A stretch of DNA of 64,000 bases from Fluviicola taffensis DSM 16823. Lineage in GTDB: Bacteria > Bacteroidota > Bacteroidia > Flavobacteriales_D > Crocinitomicaceae. This document shows positions 36,537-44,867 of the stretch, piece after piece. The notes beneath the pieces were generated by a model. It ran no database searches, was not told the DNA's origin, and saw only the letters and a program-made list of their open reading frames with translations. The stretch spans positions 310,001 through 374,000 of the forward strand of contig NC_015321.1 in NCBI RefSeq assembly GCF_000194605.1. The letters run 5' to 3'. Position 1 is the first letter of the stretch. Each line of letters starts with the position of its first letter. The position numbers and the translations under genes were made by a program.

Positions 36537-37217
36537 ATGAAAAAGACCACATTAAGCCACATGGCGATGTATCAGAATGTACTCGCAGTGGTAAAAGACC
36601 ACCAAAGTAGCTGGAGCGGAATTCCAGGAATTGTAACCGTAGTAGACCAGTTTGAAAGTATGCTCAACAACTTGGGTAGCAAAATGACCTTACAGAGTAA
36701 AATCACTCAGGGAATCACCCTCGAAAAACAGGCCTTCATCCATGAGTTGATTGAACAAATGAGCTTGCTCAAAAAAGGATTGTTCCTCTATGCCACGCAA
36801 ACAAACAATCTAGATCTCCGAGCACGACACAAGGAAGCCATTAGCACGCTGAAACGATTAACAGAAGGACGGCTTCAGTTTGAGACAGCTAAACTATTGG
36901 AAGATCTGCAAATTCACGGAAGCTCATTGGATACCGTAGGGATCAGTTCATCAGACATTCAAGTTTTTCAGAATAAAGTAGCCTTACTTGAAGAACGCAA
37001 AAACAGCGTCAGACAAGCGATTATTGAACGCACAATAGAGACCAAAGGGATTTACGAACTGGAAAAGAAACTGAACGATCTACTCATCAATCAGCTAGAC
37101 CGCTTCATCAGCTTCTTCCAATCCACTAACAATACCTTCTTCGCTACTTACAAAGCTGCTCGAAGGATTATCGGAAATAGTGGCGGGAGCAAAAGTAATC
37201 CAGTAAGTGCTGGTTAA
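36537..37217 (+). CDS. Helical protein of unknown function
   Basis: A 226-residue, mostly helical cytoplasmic protein with no signal peptide or membrane segment (MKKTTLSHMAMYQNVLAVVK...). The central part (LIEQMSLLKKGLFLYATQTN, KEAISTLKRLTEGRLQFETAK) suggests a long helical bundle. I do not recognise a family. It lies just behind the phased repeat array and is followed by a terminator, so it may be the gene that the array controls. Confidence 0.7.
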   Translation: MKKTTLSHMAMYQNVLAVVKDHQSSWSGIPGIVTVVDQFESMLNNLGSKMTLQSKITQGITLEKQAFIHELIEQMSLLKKGLFLYATQTNNLDLRARHKEAISTLKRLTEGRLQFETAKLLEDLQIHGSSLDTVGISSSDIQVFQNKVALLEERKNSVRQAIIERTIETKGIYELEKKLNDLLINQLDRFISFFQSTNNTFFATYKAARRIIGNSGGSKSNPVSAG

Positions 37218-37261
37218 CCACATAGTCACATAAAACTCATAGCTTTAATTCTAGATTACAG

Positions 37262-37294
37262 AAAGGGATTGTCTATAGCAGGCAATCCTTTTTC
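37262..37294 (+). terminator. Intrinsic terminator after the helical protein gene
   Basis: GGATTG (37266-37271) pairs with CAATCC (37283-37288), followed by TTTTT. It lies about 45 bases after the stop. Confidence 0.7.
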
Positions 37295-37349
37295 TATTTA
37301 TAGCCCTCCGAAGGTGGACTGGATAATCCGCCCCCTTAATCCCCCTCCT

Positions 37350-37417
37350 CTTCGAAGCCAGAAATAAATCAACGAAGAGAAATTCCAATCGGCCCTTGCG
37401 CTAAGAATTGTAACAAA
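37350..37417. repeat. 68-bp direct repeat, copy 1
   Basis: The 68 bases beginning CTTCGAAGCCAGAAATAAAT recur at 37682-37749 with one mismatch (GCGCT versus GCACT), 332 bases apart. The copies lie in a 708-base gap without genes. Confidence 0.92.
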
Positions 37418-37436
37418 CAAGGAAATGCAGCGAATA

Positions 37437-37577
37437 AAAGCATTCCGTGTTTGACGTTCCGAACGCCTTAGCGGAGGAACAAGTTTTGAATGCTTTCGCG
37501 AAATGCCCCGTAGTTTGTAGATTCTTTAGTACAGGCCTAGACTTTGGGCTCCACCTTTTTGGCAATGAAAAAGGTGG
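37437..37577. other. Structured non-coding stretch between the direct repeats
   Basis: AAAGCATTC (37437-37445) pairs with GAATGCTTT (37488-37496) around an inner GTTCC/GGAAC pair, and CCACCTTTTT (37551-37560) pairs perfectly with AAAAAGGTGG (37568-37577). No ORF. Similar CCACCTTTTT hairpins are, to my memory, scattered in Bacteroidota genomes. Could be mobile-repeat debris or a structured RNA. Confidence 0.5.
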
Positions 37578-37633
37578 AAATTATTCGCTCGAAGGATTAT
37601 TGGAGTGACTCAGTGCTTTGTTCATAAGCCCAG

Positions 37634-37666
37634 AAAGGAATTATCCGAATAAAAGATGATTCCTTT
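37634..37666 (+). terminator. Second hairpin with T-run, duplicated downstream module
   Basis: AAAGGAAT (37634-37641) and ATTCCTTT (37659-37666) are followed by TTCTATTTA, like the terminator at 37262-37294, and the second 68-bp repeat follows. The pairing of hairpin and repeat is therefore duplicated. Confidence 0.5.
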
Positions 37667-37681
37667 TTCTATTTAATAGTC

Positions 37682-37749
37682 CTTCGAAGCCAGAAATAAA
37701 TCAACGAAGAGAAATTCCAATCGGCCCTTGCACTAAGAATTGTAACAAA
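37682..37749. repeat. 68-bp direct repeat, copy 2
   Basis: 67 of 68 bases match 37350-37417 in the same orientation. Confidence 0.92.
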
Positions 37750-37892
37750 ATATAAACTTATTAACAGGTCGATTGGATCAATATATGGTTAGAAAAAGAA
37801 CGAAAATCGTCAATCGCACACTCAAAATCAACTTATATACTCTCAAAAGGATCATTCATTGATTTGAAAGATTAACTTCTTTTTAGAATAGG

Positions 37893-37900
37893 TATGTTTG
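37893..37900 (+). promoter_or_regulatory. Bacteroidota -7 element before lipoprotein gene
   Basis: TATGTTTG matches TAnnTTTG exactly, 25 bases before the ATG at 37926. The nearest TTTG upstream is 26 bases away, longer than usual. Confidence 0.4.
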
Positions 37901-37925
37901 CCAAAAATTAATAAATCTAATTATT

Positions 37926-38432
37926 ATGAAAAAGACAATTTTTAGTTTGATGGCTTTAAGTGTTTTAACGGTAGCTATTTTAGGCTGTAAAAAGAAAACT
38001 GAAACACCCCCTGCAACAACAGGAACTGCTACTGTAGAAGGATACATTAAAGTGAATCTTAATCAGAGAAACGATACATTGCCAGATGGTAGTTATAGCT
38101 TAATCCGTGAAGGAATTCCAACATCTGTAACCCTTACATTCGTAATAGATTCAGAAGATTTAGAGAAAAACCCTGACCCTTCTTACAGCTATGAGTTAAT
38201 TCAAAAAACAACAACTGTTGATGCTTCAGGTAAATACTCAATCAGTTTACCAACTCCAAAAGGATCCAATTCGATTAACGGTGAGTTAAAAATCAGTGCG
38301 TTTGAATACAATCCAATTATTACATCTTCTCAAAACACGGATTCTACTGCTGCTCGTGTTGTGGTGAATAGTACTAATATGAATTTTTCTATCTACAACG
38401 GTGGAAAAACAATCATCGATCATAATTTCTAA
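37926..38432 (+). CDS. Predicted lipoprotein
   Basis: A 168-residue protein with a lipoprotein signal; the lipobox is L-T-V-A-I-L-G-C with the acylated Cys at residue 21, followed by KKKTETPP. The mature part resembles a beta-sandwich with strands such as VEGYIKVNLNQ and GKYSISLPTPKG. It is 25 bases upstream of an outer-membrane barrel gene and probably forms an operon with it. Partner or ligand unknown. Confidence 0.78.
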   Translation: MKKTIFSLMALSVLTVAILGCKKKTETPPATTGTATVEGYIKVNLNQRNDTLPDGSYSLIREGIPTSVTLTFVIDSEDLEKNPDPSYSYELIQKTTTVDASGKYSISLPTPKGSNSINGELKISAFEYNPIITSSQNTDSTAARVVVNSTNMNFSIYNGGKTIIDHNF

Positions 38433-38457
38433 TTGACAAAATCAATAAATCATTCGT

Positions 38458-39333
38458 ATGAAAAAATTTGCATTCGGTTTGGTGGGATGCTTGTTTTTAG
38501 CCTCTGTGGCTAATGCACAAGATGAACCCATTAAAAACAAAAAAGGTCAGGTTATTTTACCAGAGGCTGGAGATTTCGGTCTTGGATTTAACGCTGTTCC
38601 TGTTTTGACGTACATTGGAAATGCCTTTAACGGTAACTTGGACAATACGAGCATGGGGCAAAACAAATTTGCTTCTATGTTTGGGCAAAATGTCATTTTT
38701 GGAAAGTATTTTCTTTCACCAAAAAATGCGATTCGCATCGATTTCCGTTTTGGTCTTCATTCGCGTACTTTTAAAAGTGATGTTTTTAACGATTTAGCAA
38801 ACTCTCCAGATTCTTTGGTAGTTGATAAAGCGAAATTGTTGAACCAAAACTACACACTTGGCGCAGGTTATGAGTGGCGTTTAGGAAAAGGTAGATTACA
38901 AGGAGTTGTGGGTGGAAGTGTGTTTTACACATTTGCTTCTTCTACACGCGGAAAATACGAATATGGAAATGCCTATGCGGATGGATTGGCAGCTCCAACA
39001 TCTACAACCTGGGATAACTTCGGGAACATTCTTGGAAGCGCGCCAACTGGTGAGCGTATTACAAAGATGAAAGGTGGAAACACTTGGGGAGTTGGTGCTC
39101 GTGTATTTGCAGGTGTTGAATATTTTGTTGCACCTAAAATCTCAATCGGGGCTGAATTTGGATGGTCTTTGGGTTATTCTCAAACAGGTAGCTCTAAAAA
39201 CTCATTCGAATCGTGGGATGCTGTAAATTCAGTTCTTTCGACAAGAGAACGCTCTGTTTCAGGAAACAGCCGTTTTGATGTTGATACAGACAATTTCGGA
39301 GGAGCACTTTATTTAATGTTCCACTTCAGATAA
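38458..39333 (+). CDS. Outer-membrane beta-barrel protein
   Basis: A 291-residue protein: signal peptide MKKFAFGLVGCLFLASVANAQ, then alternating strands ending in a C-terminal aromatic strand (LYLMFHFR), with YFLSPKNAIRIDFRFGLHSR and YTLGAGYEWRLGKGRLQG as typical barrel strands. It is predicted to lie in the outer membrane. It follows the lipoprotein gene by 25 bases and has its own terminator. Confidence 0.83.
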   Translation: MKKFAFGLVGCLFLASVANAQDEPIKNKKGQVILPEAGDFGLGFNAVPVLTYIGNAFNGNLDNTSMGQNKFASMFGQNVIFGKYFLSPKNAIRIDFRFGLHSRTFKSDVFNDLANSPDSLVVDKAKLLNQNYTLGAGYEWRLGKGRLQGVVGGSVFYTFASSTRGKYEYGNAYADGLAAPTSTTWDNFGNILGSAPTGERITKMKGGNTWGVGARVFAGVEYFVAPKISIGAEFGWSLGYSQTGSSKNSFESWDAVNSVLSTRERSVSGNSRFDVDTDNFGGALYLMFHFR

Positions 39334-39356
39334 GAATACCTGAAATAACTAAACTA

Positions 39357-39387
39357 AAAGCCGGTGAAAACATTCATCGGCTTTTTT
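39357..39387 (+). terminator. Intrinsic terminator
   Basis: AAAGCCG and CGGCTTTTTT pair around a ~14-base loop, 23 bases after the barrel stop codon. Confidence 0.85.
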
Positions 39388-39531
39388 GTTTGGAAGATTT
39401 ATTTCTAATTCTAAATATCCGATACAGGTTTTAGACTCAACACAATTTATTTACCGCTAATGCACGAAATATAAGTTCAACTTATCCCCTTAAGACAAAA
39501 ATATGAGCGATTTAGTTTTTAGAAAGTACCA

Positions 39532-39547
39532 CGCGATTGTAATCGCG
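39532..39547. repeat. Short GC-rich inverted repeat
   Basis: CGCGATT (39532-39538) and AATCGCG (39541-39547) in an otherwise AT-rich, gene-free gap of 387 bases; probably a REP-like remnant. Nothing else but the two terminators was seen in this gap. Confidence 0.4.
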
Positions 39548-39660
39548 CGTTAGCGGGGGTCAGTTAGTGGGGGTTTACCTCACGAGTTGCAAAAAACTCA
39601 CACCAGCTAAGCTTTATTTCTAAAAGGATGTACGAGTCGGAAAAGTAATATAACTAGAAA

Positions 39661-39690
39661 GAAAAAGCCAACTCAAAATCAAGCTGGCTT
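39661..39690 (-). terminator. Terminator of the T9SS protein gene
   Basis: On the minus strand AAGCCA (39690-39685) pairs with TGGCTT (39670-39665) and TTTC follows, about 30 bases after the stop at 39721. Confidence 0.6.
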
Positions 39691-39720
39691 CTAAAAGTTA
39701 ACTTACCGATGTAATAATTC

Positions 39721-41136
39721 TTACATCATTACTACTTTTTGTTGCGTGGTCATTCCATTTTCATGGATTTTGACGATAAAGATATTTCCATCAAGCATTT
39801 CTAAGGAAATTGATCCTTTAGAACTCGTGTTTTCTTGAGTCAGTAATAATTTTCCATTTAAATCATACACTTCAATGGAAGCATTCATTGTCGTAAGTCC
39901 ATCAAAAAATAATTTACCAGTTGTAGGATTCGGGTAAATCTTCACATTCGATAATGAATTGTCTTGAATTCCAAGTTGAGCAACTGTAAAACAAGAAGAA
40001 GTATCCTTGCAGTTCGTTGCATTCGTTATTATAACAGCGTATGAACCGTTTTCAGTTGCTTGATATGTAGAGGAAGTTTCATTCGAAATAACCTGATTCG
40101 TTGTACAATTGATCCATTGATATTGATATCCTGTACCAGTTGTTGCTTCTAAAGTTCCAATCACATTTTCAGTAATGGTTGCAGAAACACTCGGATTGAT
40201 TGTCAAGTTAAGTTTAACGATTGAATCACATCCGTTTAGAGATGCATTATTAATAATGAATTGAGCTGTATTATTCGATGAAGTGTAGGTGTTCCCATCA
40301 ATCCATATAAATGAAGTACAAGCATTGTGTGTATCGATACTTGTTCCAGAATTTTTAATAATCAGGTTCAGAAATACAACAGAATCACAGCCATTTACAG
40401 CACCTCCAGGAACTACATATTCTTGGTGAAATGTATTGGCAGTATATTCATTTCCGTCAATCCAAGTATATGAATTACATGAAGTTTCATTTTGCTCACT
40501 AAACATGCGGTAATTTAGTTCAAACACAAAATCTACACCAGGAGTTGTATTTATGAAATTTCCAGAATTAACATCCATTAATTGTGCATTTAACCCATAA
40601 TTATCTACTTGTATAGTATCTACTTCCCAAATTGTTGTTGTCGAAGCATCTAAGTTTGATGAATAGATAGAAATCCAGTATGTTTTTCCTGTTGAACCAC
40701 CACAAAGATCTAATGTTTCAACCAAATCGAAATCCAATTCATACTCTGTATATCCCGCAAGGAATCCTGTAGTAAATGTTTCTATTGGAGTAGCTGTATA
40801 ATCAGTTACATCAACATACGAGTAGCTGTAGGAAATCAGATCTCCTGGTGAAAAAGGACTATCCTCAAATACATTAAACTCAAATCCCAAACTATTAGAA
40901 GGTACATTTAGAAAAAAAGCTGCCTTAATCTGGTCAATAGACCAACATTCGTTTGCTGGAACAAAGAAATCATCAAGCCCTTGATATTGATCGAAATCAC
41001 TTGGAAAACCCGTGTTTAAATTCCCTGTTTCCTGTAATACAGAGCACCCGCTGTTTTTAGTGGTTGAGTTGGTTTGTTTTTGTCCAAATGCAACTATGCA
41101 AAAGGAAATAGTAAATAGGGTAAAAATAATTTTCAT
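39721..41136 (-). CDS. Secreted protein with Ig-like repeats and T9SS sorting domain
   Basis: A 471-residue protein with signal peptide MKIIFTLFTISFCIVAFG. The N-terminal half is a beta-sandwich without a clear family. Two short cysteine units (CNSYTWIDGNEYT...GCDSVVFLNLII and CTSFIWIDGNTYT...GCDSIVKLNLTI) are the common C-x-S-[YF]-x-W repeat of Bacteroidota surface proteins. The tail (NVKIYPNPTTGKLFFDG...GNIFIVKI...QQKVVMM) is a T9SS type A sorting domain. Role unknown; likely cell-surface or secreted. Confidence 0.86.
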   Translation of the reverse strand: MKIIFTLFTISFCIVAFGQKQTNSTTKNSGCSVLQETGNLNTGFPSDFDQYQGLDDFFVPANECWSIDQIKAAFFLNVPSNSLGFEFNVFEDSPFSPGDLISYSYSYVDVTDYTATPIETFTTGFLAGYTEYELDFDLVETLDLCGGSTGKTYWISIYSSNLDASTTTIWEVDTIQVDNYGLNAQLMDVNSGNFINTTPGVDFVFELNYRMFSEQNETSCNSYTWIDGNEYTANTFHQEYVVPGGAVNGCDSVVFLNLIIKNSGTSIDTHNACTSFIWIDGNTYTSSNNTAQFIINNASLNGCDSIVKLNLTINPSVSATITENVIGTLEATTGTGYQYQWINCTTNQVISNETSSTYQATENGSYAVIITNATNCKDTSSCFTVAQLGIQDNSLSNVKIYPNPTTGKLFFDGLTTMNASIEVYDLNGKLLLTQENTSSKGSISLEMLDGNIFIVKIHENGMTTQQKVVMM

Positions 41137-41399
41137 GTGTTTTAGTTATTTTGATTTATTCATGTGCGAAAATAGGATTTACACCCAGTTTCTTGTTGCA
41201 TTGTTTTTATAACTTTTAAAGGGTTAATTGTTATTAACCTGAATTCGACTATTAAAACAAAGTCAAAATTAATTAAATGACTTGGGGACAAGGCAAATTT
41301 CATAAGAGATAACGAGTTATCGCGTTAAAATCTAACACAGTAAACAAGTTGTTTTAATTAACTAAAACAAGACTAATTCGTCTATAAACAGCAATCTAC

Positions 41400-41463
41400 T
41401 TCCCTTACTATTTATAGCATATAATGAGTCAATGATATACTTCGAAATTGATAATTTGAACTG
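41400..41463 (-). pseudogene. Duplicated fragment of the lipoprotein immunity gene
   Basis: These 64 bases match 42131-42194, inside the lipoprotein gene at 41712-42431, with one mismatch and in the same orientation. No ORF surrounds them. They are the remains of a second copy at the downstream end of the toxin array. The rest of the 575-base gap (41137-41711) shows nothing. Confidence 0.85.
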
Positions 41464-41711
41464 TAAGTGTTTTTGCTATTCGAACACTTTTTCATCTAAC
41501 TTTTGAAAATACTCGCTTAAACAATAGGTAGATGAATTTTTGGAAACAATATAACCGTGATTTTTATATAGGCATTCCAATATTTTTTTTCACTTGCAGC
41601 ATGTCCCAACCCTTCGGGATTATGTTTGTGTCAATGTTTCAAGAACGAAAATTGAATAAATTTTCTAAGACGTGAAATAGCGGGACATTCGCGACAGCTT
41701 CGGGAGTTTTG

Positions 41712-42431
41712 TTATTTTATTAGAGCTGCAGAATCTTTGTATGCTTTATCCGCCCAAAGTTTTACTCCACTTTTCCAATAAGAGTACTCCCAATAGTCTT
41801 TTTCATTATCAATTCGTTTGCTATCTAATATCCATTTGTATTTGTATCGCATTTCATAAGGAAATCGCCCACTTTTAAATTTTGCATCAAACCATTCATC
41901 TCGGATATTTCCATTCTGATCTAGATAACCATTAATCGAACCGATTCCAGAAGAATGAAGCTCTTTATAGCTTATTTCCTTTTTTTGATCGTGACGAGCA
42001 ACAGGAGTAGAACCTCCCATCCAGAAATACCATTTATTATTGATTTTTGCACCAAAAAACTCTCTCATTTCATCACTCCAAATTTTAGCTTCTGAATGTT
42101 GAGACTGGTAAATAGCGCCAATTAATTTATTTCCCTTACTATTTACAGCATATAATGAGTCAATGATATACTTCGAAATTGATAATTTGAACTGGGTACT
42201 TTCGTCTTTTGTTGTATCTGCCAATAAATTATTTAGATACCAATTAGATAAAGTATCAGACATTGTGGCGTACAAAACCTCATAATCATTTTCTGTACCG
42301 AGAACCGAAATAGATTTTTTGCGCAAATCTATTTCACCCAACAAAACCTTTTTCGAATCATTACCTCCCACGCATCCACCTAAAAGCAGTAGAAAGCATA
42401 AAAACAAGTTTTTCCTACCTCTTTTTGACAT
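41712..42431 (-). CDS. Lipoprotein, probable immunity protein of the lipase-like toxin
   Basis: A 239-residue protein whose signal ends in LLLLGGC, with the acylated Cys near residue 20, so it should be anchored in a membrane facing the periplasm. The mature part is helix-rich with many aromatic residues and no family I recognise. The start overlaps the end of the lipase-like gene by 17 bases, the spacing typical of toxin/immunity pairs, and a periplasmic location would suit protection from a lipase. The immunity role is inferred from position. Confidence 0.7.
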   Translation of the reverse strand: MSKRGRKNLFLCFLLLLGGCVGGNDSKKVLLGEIDLRKKSISVLGTENDYEVLYATMSDTLSNWYLNNLLADTTKDESTQFKLSISKYIIDSLYAVNSKGNKLIGAIYQSQHSEAKIWSDEMREFFGAKINNKWYFWMGGSTPVARHDQKKEISYKELHSSGIGSINGYLDQNGNIRDEWFDAKFKSGRFPYEMRYKYKWILDSKRIDNEKDYWEYSYWKSGVKLWADKAYKDSAALIK

Positions 42432-43029
42432 ATCCTAATTGTGAACTCATTAAACTAAATATCCACGTGTAATTTCCAATAGAGTGACAACCTCCAAAAT
42501 TACCTAACATTCCACCTGGCATCTGGACTGTTTTTGGTATATATACCCGCCCTCCAATAACCCCTCCAGGTAAAGGGTCAATCCCCAAAACACCGCATTG
42601 AGGAGCAATTCCATCTTGTTTCCAATAAGGATCCCTTGTCCCTTCTTGAATTAGAGCATTTGCATTATCCTGATCTTCGGGATTATTGTTACTCCCATAT
42701 TGCCAAACCTCTTCAAATAGTGCCCAGTCATTTCCTCCACTACATGCATTTTCAGGCGCAATGATATAAAATCTTCCTAGATGAACTTGGGTTTTAATTT
42801 CTTCAACAAATCCCACTGCATAAGCATACCCCATACTATGTGCGACAATATCTACAGTATCCATTACACCTTGGGATCTGGGATCTCCTTTTATTTTAGA
42901 TAAAAAAGCCTTCCCTGCAAGTTTCCCCTGATATTTCCGATAATTGAACCCATCAATTTCAGGTGTTGCGTTTGCTAAGTTGGTAAACCAAGTTAGGAGT
43001 AGATATAATATCTGAAATATGAGTTTCAT
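42415..43029 (-). CDS. Lipase-like toxin domain fused to a signal-peptide leader
   Basis: A 204-residue protein. Residues 1-21 (MKLIFQILYLLLTWFTNLANA) closely match the leaders at 44495, 47511 and 49692. The rest has VDIVAHSMGYAYAVGF with S65 as a probable alpha/beta-hydrolase nucleophile (A-H-S-M-G) and a late CHSIGNYT that could carry the catalytic His. The shared junction block is missing, so toxin and leader are fused directly. At ~180 residues it is short for a hydrolase and may be only the C-terminal part of a larger one. Its start overlaps the SUKH-like stop by one base. Confidence 0.65.
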   Translation of the reverse strand: MKLIFQILYLLLTWFTNLANATPEIDGFNYRKYQGKLAGKAFLSKIKGDPRSQGVMDTVDIVAHSMGYAYAVGFVEEIKTQVHLGRFYIIAPENACSGGNDWALFEEVWQYGSNNNPEDQDNANALIQEGTRDPYWKQDGIAPQCGVLGIDPLPGGVIGGRVYIPKTVQMPGGMLGNFGGCHSIGNYTWIFSLMSSQLGYVKKR

Positions 43030-43451
43030 TAACTTATTTCTTCTTCAGTTTTTAACCCATTAATATACTCCTCAAAGCTATCTGCAATTACTAAAAATTG
43101 CTCTTCGGGCAAATGGTCTGTCCAACGATTAATAATTATTTTACCATACGTAGCTTCATCAAAACTTAAGCAAAAATGCCAACCGCCCCCATCGTATGCA
43201 AATGGAACTAGTTTACGGTTATATTTTTCCAAAAATTCTTTTGTTAATTCATAAATTGAAGTGAAGTTGTCAAATGCTCCCAACGACCATAGGTTTTCGT
43301 CTTTATCAATAAAAATATTTTCATATACATTTAGCCCTGCATATTTTTTTAGAATTTCTTTGAAGTTGTTCGAAAATTTACCCTCAACTAAATTTTCAAT
43401 TATTTGAAAATTTTTTTCGCCCATTCTAGGGATAACATTTAAATCTCTCAT
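43029..43451 (-). CDS. SUKH/SMI1-KNR4-like immunity protein
   Basis: About 140 residues from the ATG at 43451 (MRDLNVIPRM). A longer frame reaches 43523 but overlaps the toxin by 62 bases. FKEILKKYAGLNVYENIF, FDNFTSIYELTKEF, KLVPFAYDGGGWHFCLS and FLVIADSFEEYINGL follow the order of the SMI1/KNR4 (SUKH) fold, the commonest immunity superfamily in bacterial polymorphic toxin loci. It follows the WHH nuclease toxin by 10 bases and should neutralise it. Confidence 0.8.
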   Translation of the reverse strand: MRDLNVIPRMGEKNFQIIENLVEGKFSNNFKEILKKYAGLNVYENIFIDKDENLWSLGAFDNFTSIYELTKEFLEKYNRKLVPFAYDGGGWHFCLSFDEATYGKIIINRWTDHLPEEQFLVIADSFEEYINGLKTEEEIS

Positions 43452-43461
43452 TATATCAATT

Positions 43462-44295
43462 TTAATATCCTGAACCAAAATATGACCTCCATTGTGATGC
43501 TGAGCCACTATGTGCCATTCCAAAAACTCCTGTACCTTGATGTGCTGTTTTTTGAACTAATTGCATCGTACAATATGCTTCACCATTTATAATTTCAAAA
43601 TCATCCATATGATGCCAAGTGTAAAGACTGCTTTGTTCATCTGCTATTGAAATTCCTAGTTGCTGTCTTGACCGTACAAAGTCTGTCGCTCTATTTCCGG
43701 ACATTTTTATTTTCACAACTGTATTTCCTTGAAGTGGGTGCATATATTGTGTTCCTATATAATCAGGGACTAATTTATTTGCACTTGCTGGTACTGGAAT
43801 ATTTGTATTTAAGTTTGGATTGTAAGCAGGTTCAAAAGTTGTCATTTTTAATTCGCCTGTGCTGGTTGGGTGCACACTAACAACTTGGTGTGTTTGTCCT
43901 GGTCTTTCTAATACTACTGATAACCTTCCTTGTCCATCTTCAATAGTTGCCAATACATTTTTGTTGCCAATAGCACTTTCTAAATCTTCAAATATCTTCG
44001 CCTCTGCTGTTACGCCTGTATGATTTGTACCTAAAAGTGATTTGTAGTTTAATGTTTTACTACTCGTCCACGCTTTTAATTTAGTTGCTCCTTGTTGCGT
44101 AAGCTTAGTAATTAAGCTACTTGGAACAACATTCCCCGCCCCATTCACAACCCCATCAACCACCTTAACCAACCCCGAATTGGTTTTTACAATGGTAAAC
44201 TTCTTGTTGTATGCTACTAAATTAGTAGATTTTTTGAAAATTGAGCAACTGCAAATTGTTTTTGAATAGTTGTTTTTTGAAAATCTAAAACACAA
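43462..44295 (-). CDS. WHH-type HNH/EndoVII nuclease toxin module
   Basis: A 277-residue ORF in the toxin frame. After a short out-of-phase leader overlap it enters the shared junction block at FKKSTNLVAYNKKF and reaches VVNGAGN, then the variable toxin. The C-terminus carries YTWHHMDDF (W227, H228, H229), CTMQLV, an H and AHSGSASQW, the layout of the WHH subgroup of HNH/EndoVII nucleases. The ORF's own ATG at 44295 gives no signal peptide; secretion would need the leader at 44217-44495 through a -1 shift, or recombination into the trunk gene. The SUKH-like immunity gene follows. Confidence 0.78.
   Translation of the reverse strand: MCFRFSKNNYSKTICSCSIFKKSTNLVAYNKKFTIVKTNSGLVKVVDGVVNGAGNVVPSSLITKLTQQGATKLKAWTSSKTLNYKSLLGTNHTGVTAEAKIFEDLESAIGNKNVLATIEDGQGRLSVVLERPGQTHQVVSVHPTSTGELKMTTFEPAYNPNLNTNIPVPASANKLVPDYIGTQYMHPLQGNTVVKIKMSGNRATDFVRSRQQLGISIADEQSSLYTWHHMDDFEIINGEAYCTMQLVQKTAHQGTGVFGMAHSGSASQWRSYFGSGY
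44134..44239 (-). repeat. Toxin junction block, cassette 6
   Basis: About 105 bases shared by the array, encoding FKKSTNLVAYNKKFT through VVNGAG. It begins (minus strand) at the leader/toxin frame switch and ends in a GGGGCGGGG-type run where the toxin sequence becomes unique. Confidence 0.9.
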
Positions 44296-44495
44296 GAATT
44301 TTCCTCCTTCAAAAAATTTGAAAGTGATAATGACTTTTGGTGAACTCCAATTTTTGCTTTTTCTGATTGGTTTACTATATCAGTTTTTAGATAAACTTTT
44401 GTGTTTGTGAGAACAACAATTTTTGTTGCAGAGAAAGTTGCACTTGAGGTAAACCAAGTGAGGAGGAAAATGAATATTTGGAGGAACAGTTTCAT
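44217..44495 (-). CDS. Signal-peptide leader ORF, cassette 6
   Basis: A 92-residue ORF beginning MKLFLQIFIFLLTWFTSSA, a clear Sec signal, then a variable charged stretch and FLKEENSCVLDFQK...VAQFSKNLLI. The last eight codons read the junction block in the wrong frame and stop at TAG. The ATG follows the stop of the upstream immunity gene without a gap, so translation is probably coupled. It is homologous to the leaders at 47167-47511 and 49360-49692. Confidence 0.7.
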   Translation of the reverse strand: MKLFLQIFIFLLTWFTSSATFSATKIVVLTNTKVYLKTDIVNQSEKAKIGVHQKSLSLSNFLKEENSCVLDFQKTTIQKQFAVAQFSKNLLI

Positions 44496-44858
44496 TTATT
44501 TACTATCAGTAATTAGTAATGTTGAACTACCACTGTGGAAGATGTTTAACATGAAAATAATAAGATTATCATTACCTGATGTTTCTAAAATGTACTCTTT
44601 CTCTTCAAACTCTAAAATATTGTAGCATTGTTTATATTCAAAGCGTTTACCAAAATCAATTGGAACTTTATTTTCTCGTTTTGAGATAAGTTCTTTAATT
44701 TTATTTTTAAGTTTTTCCTTATCAACGATCACAATTGAGTTGACTTGAATATTAGTTGGTGCATTAATGCATTCTAATAGCATCTGTGATTTTATCGAAT
44801 TAGCTTTCAACACTTCTATTAGTTTTTGTGTATTAACATCCTTTAAATACAGTCTCAT
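44496..44858 (-). CDS. Probable immunity protein, cassette 5
   Basis: A 120-residue soluble protein (MRLYLKDVNTQKLIEVLKAN...) of mixed helix and strand, 9 bases after the toxin of cassette 5 and directly before the next leader. No family recognised. The immunity role is inferred from size and position. Confidence 0.6.
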   Translation of the reverse strand: MRLYLKDVNTQKLIEVLKANSIKSQMLLECINAPTNIQVNSIVIVDKEKLKNKIKELISKRENKVPIDFGKRFEYKQCYNILEFEEKEYILETSGNDNLIIFMLNIFHSGSSTLLITDSK

Positions 44859-44867
44859 AATATTACT

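Noticed and set aside
43452-43523. Longer start of the SUKH-like protein
   Set aside because: It would overlap the toxin gene by 62 bases; the ATG at 43451 gives the usual gap.
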